Origin: a virus
Virus record (IMG/VR): IMGVR_UViG_3300008516_000090
Location: 1 to 24,201 of that record
Direction: 5' to 3' (one strand)
Length of the DNA: 24,201 nt
Shown here: piece by piece, positions 23,765 to 24,201 of the stretch
Position numbering within the stretch: position 1 is the stretch's first letter
Layout: each line of letters opens with the position of its first letter
Translations under genes and position numbers: made by a program
Notes under the pieces: model-generated
What the model saw: the letters and a program-made list of their open reading frames with translations, nothing else
Told to the model about the DNA's origin: nothing
The model's database searches: none

Positions 23765-24201
23765 ATGCCATTACAATACTTACCATTGCAACAAAGACAA
23801 AAACAAATAACACAACCACGTTCTGCTGTTTCAGAAGCATTAACACCACAACCAAAAGGAATAAGTGGTGAAGGAGTTGCAGCACGATGGGAAAGAGAAG
23901 AAGCAGCAGCGGCTGAACGTAAATTTCAAGAAAAGATGATGAAGTTACAACATGAACAAGGAATGGAGAAGTTAAGATTTACTACTGGTATGAAAGAAGA
24001 TGCAGCAAAAGGTATAACGGCAGGACAAGCATTGGAACGAGCACCAGCAGCAGGAGCAGCACCTACGGCAGCACCATTAACTAAAGAAAATATGCCTGAA
24101 GCAGCTAAAGAAATGTATGAACTTTTAAAAACTTTACCAGATGAAATGCAAAATGTATTATTGCAGCAGATATTTACACAAACAGAACCTGCTGGCACAA
24201 T
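23765..24201 (+). CDS. Ala/Gln/Glu-rich virion protein (3' partial)
   Basis: At least 145 residues, open to the window end. It starts MPLQYLPLQQRQKQITQ, then has a charged helical stretch (ARWEREEAAAAERKFQEKMM) and an Ala/Pro-rich linker (about 95-110, ERAPAAGAAPTAAP), followed by a helix EAAKEMYELLKTLPDEMQ. Good SD AAGGAGGTGA at 23750-23759. Composition resembles ejection or internal virion proteins, and the context supports that, but no family is recognised and the C-terminal part is missing. Confidence 0.78.
   Translation, partial: MPLQYLPLQQRQKQITQPRSAVSEALTPQPKGISGEGVAARWEREEAAAAERKFQEKMMKLQHEQGMEKLRFTTGMKEDAAKGITAGQALERAPAAGAAPTAAPLTKENMPEAAKEMYELLKTLPDEMQNVLLQQIFTQTEPAGT

Noticed and set aside
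1-24201. CRISPR array, tRNA, IS element or diversity-generating retroelement.
   Set aside because: No regularly spaced repeats, cloverleaf, transposase or reverse transcriptase was seen; gaps between genes are under 100 bases.

Overview
The window is 24.2 kb of AT-rich DNA that reads as the late (virion and lysis) half of a tailed double-stranded DNA phage or prophage. Every supported gene is on the + strand. Genes are tightly packed with many stop/start overlaps, most have strong Shine-Dalgarno sites (AGGAGG-like), and there is no tRNA, rRNA, CRISPR or chromosomal metabolic gene. The host cannot be named from the sequence. The SD sites and low GC would suit a low-GC bacterium, but one protein ends in an outer-membrane-like beta segment with C-terminal Phe (17753-18514), which would fit a host with two membranes.

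Layout. 1-6013 is DNA packaging and head assembly: large terminase (5' truncated by the window edge), two small proteins, portal, a zinc ribbon, a basic protein, a scaffold-like protein and the HK97-fold-type major capsid protein. 6014-9890 holds a capsid-associated protein, a beta-rich fibre-like protein, a NUMOD3-HNH homing endonuclease and two small conserved proteins, separated by strong intergenic hairpins that include one good intrinsic terminator. 9902-15540 holds a head-tail adaptor with an inserted beta domain, a Y/T-repeat protein, a second HNH endonuclease, a 1123-residue tail fibre and a beta-sandwich protein. 15550-18514 looks like a lysis and envelope island: a transglutaminase/papain-like protein, an XhlA-like membrane protein, a two-TM holin-like protein, then a near-consensus extended -10 promoter driving a membrane-anchored Ig-like protein and a 51-residue membrane peptide, a third HNH endonuclease and a TM/coiled-coil/beta protein that could be spanin-like. 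18527-24201 holds a calcineurin-like phosphoesterase, a small zinc-ribbon protein and four virion proteins (a tail nozzle-like protein, an FN3/Pro-rich tail protein and two probable ejection or internal proteins, the last cut by the window end).

The order terminase-portal-scaffold-capsid-adaptor-nozzle-ejection proteins, with no tape measure, sheath or major tail tube gene in the window, suggests a short-tailed (podovirus-like) particle. This is inference from gene order. Three unrelated HNH endonucleases sit exactly at gene boundaries. The items most worth following are the RNA fold that buries the start codon of the first HNH gene, the promoter-driven membrane genes inside the lysis region, and the unusual lysis set built around a Cys-His-Asn transglutaminase-like protein.
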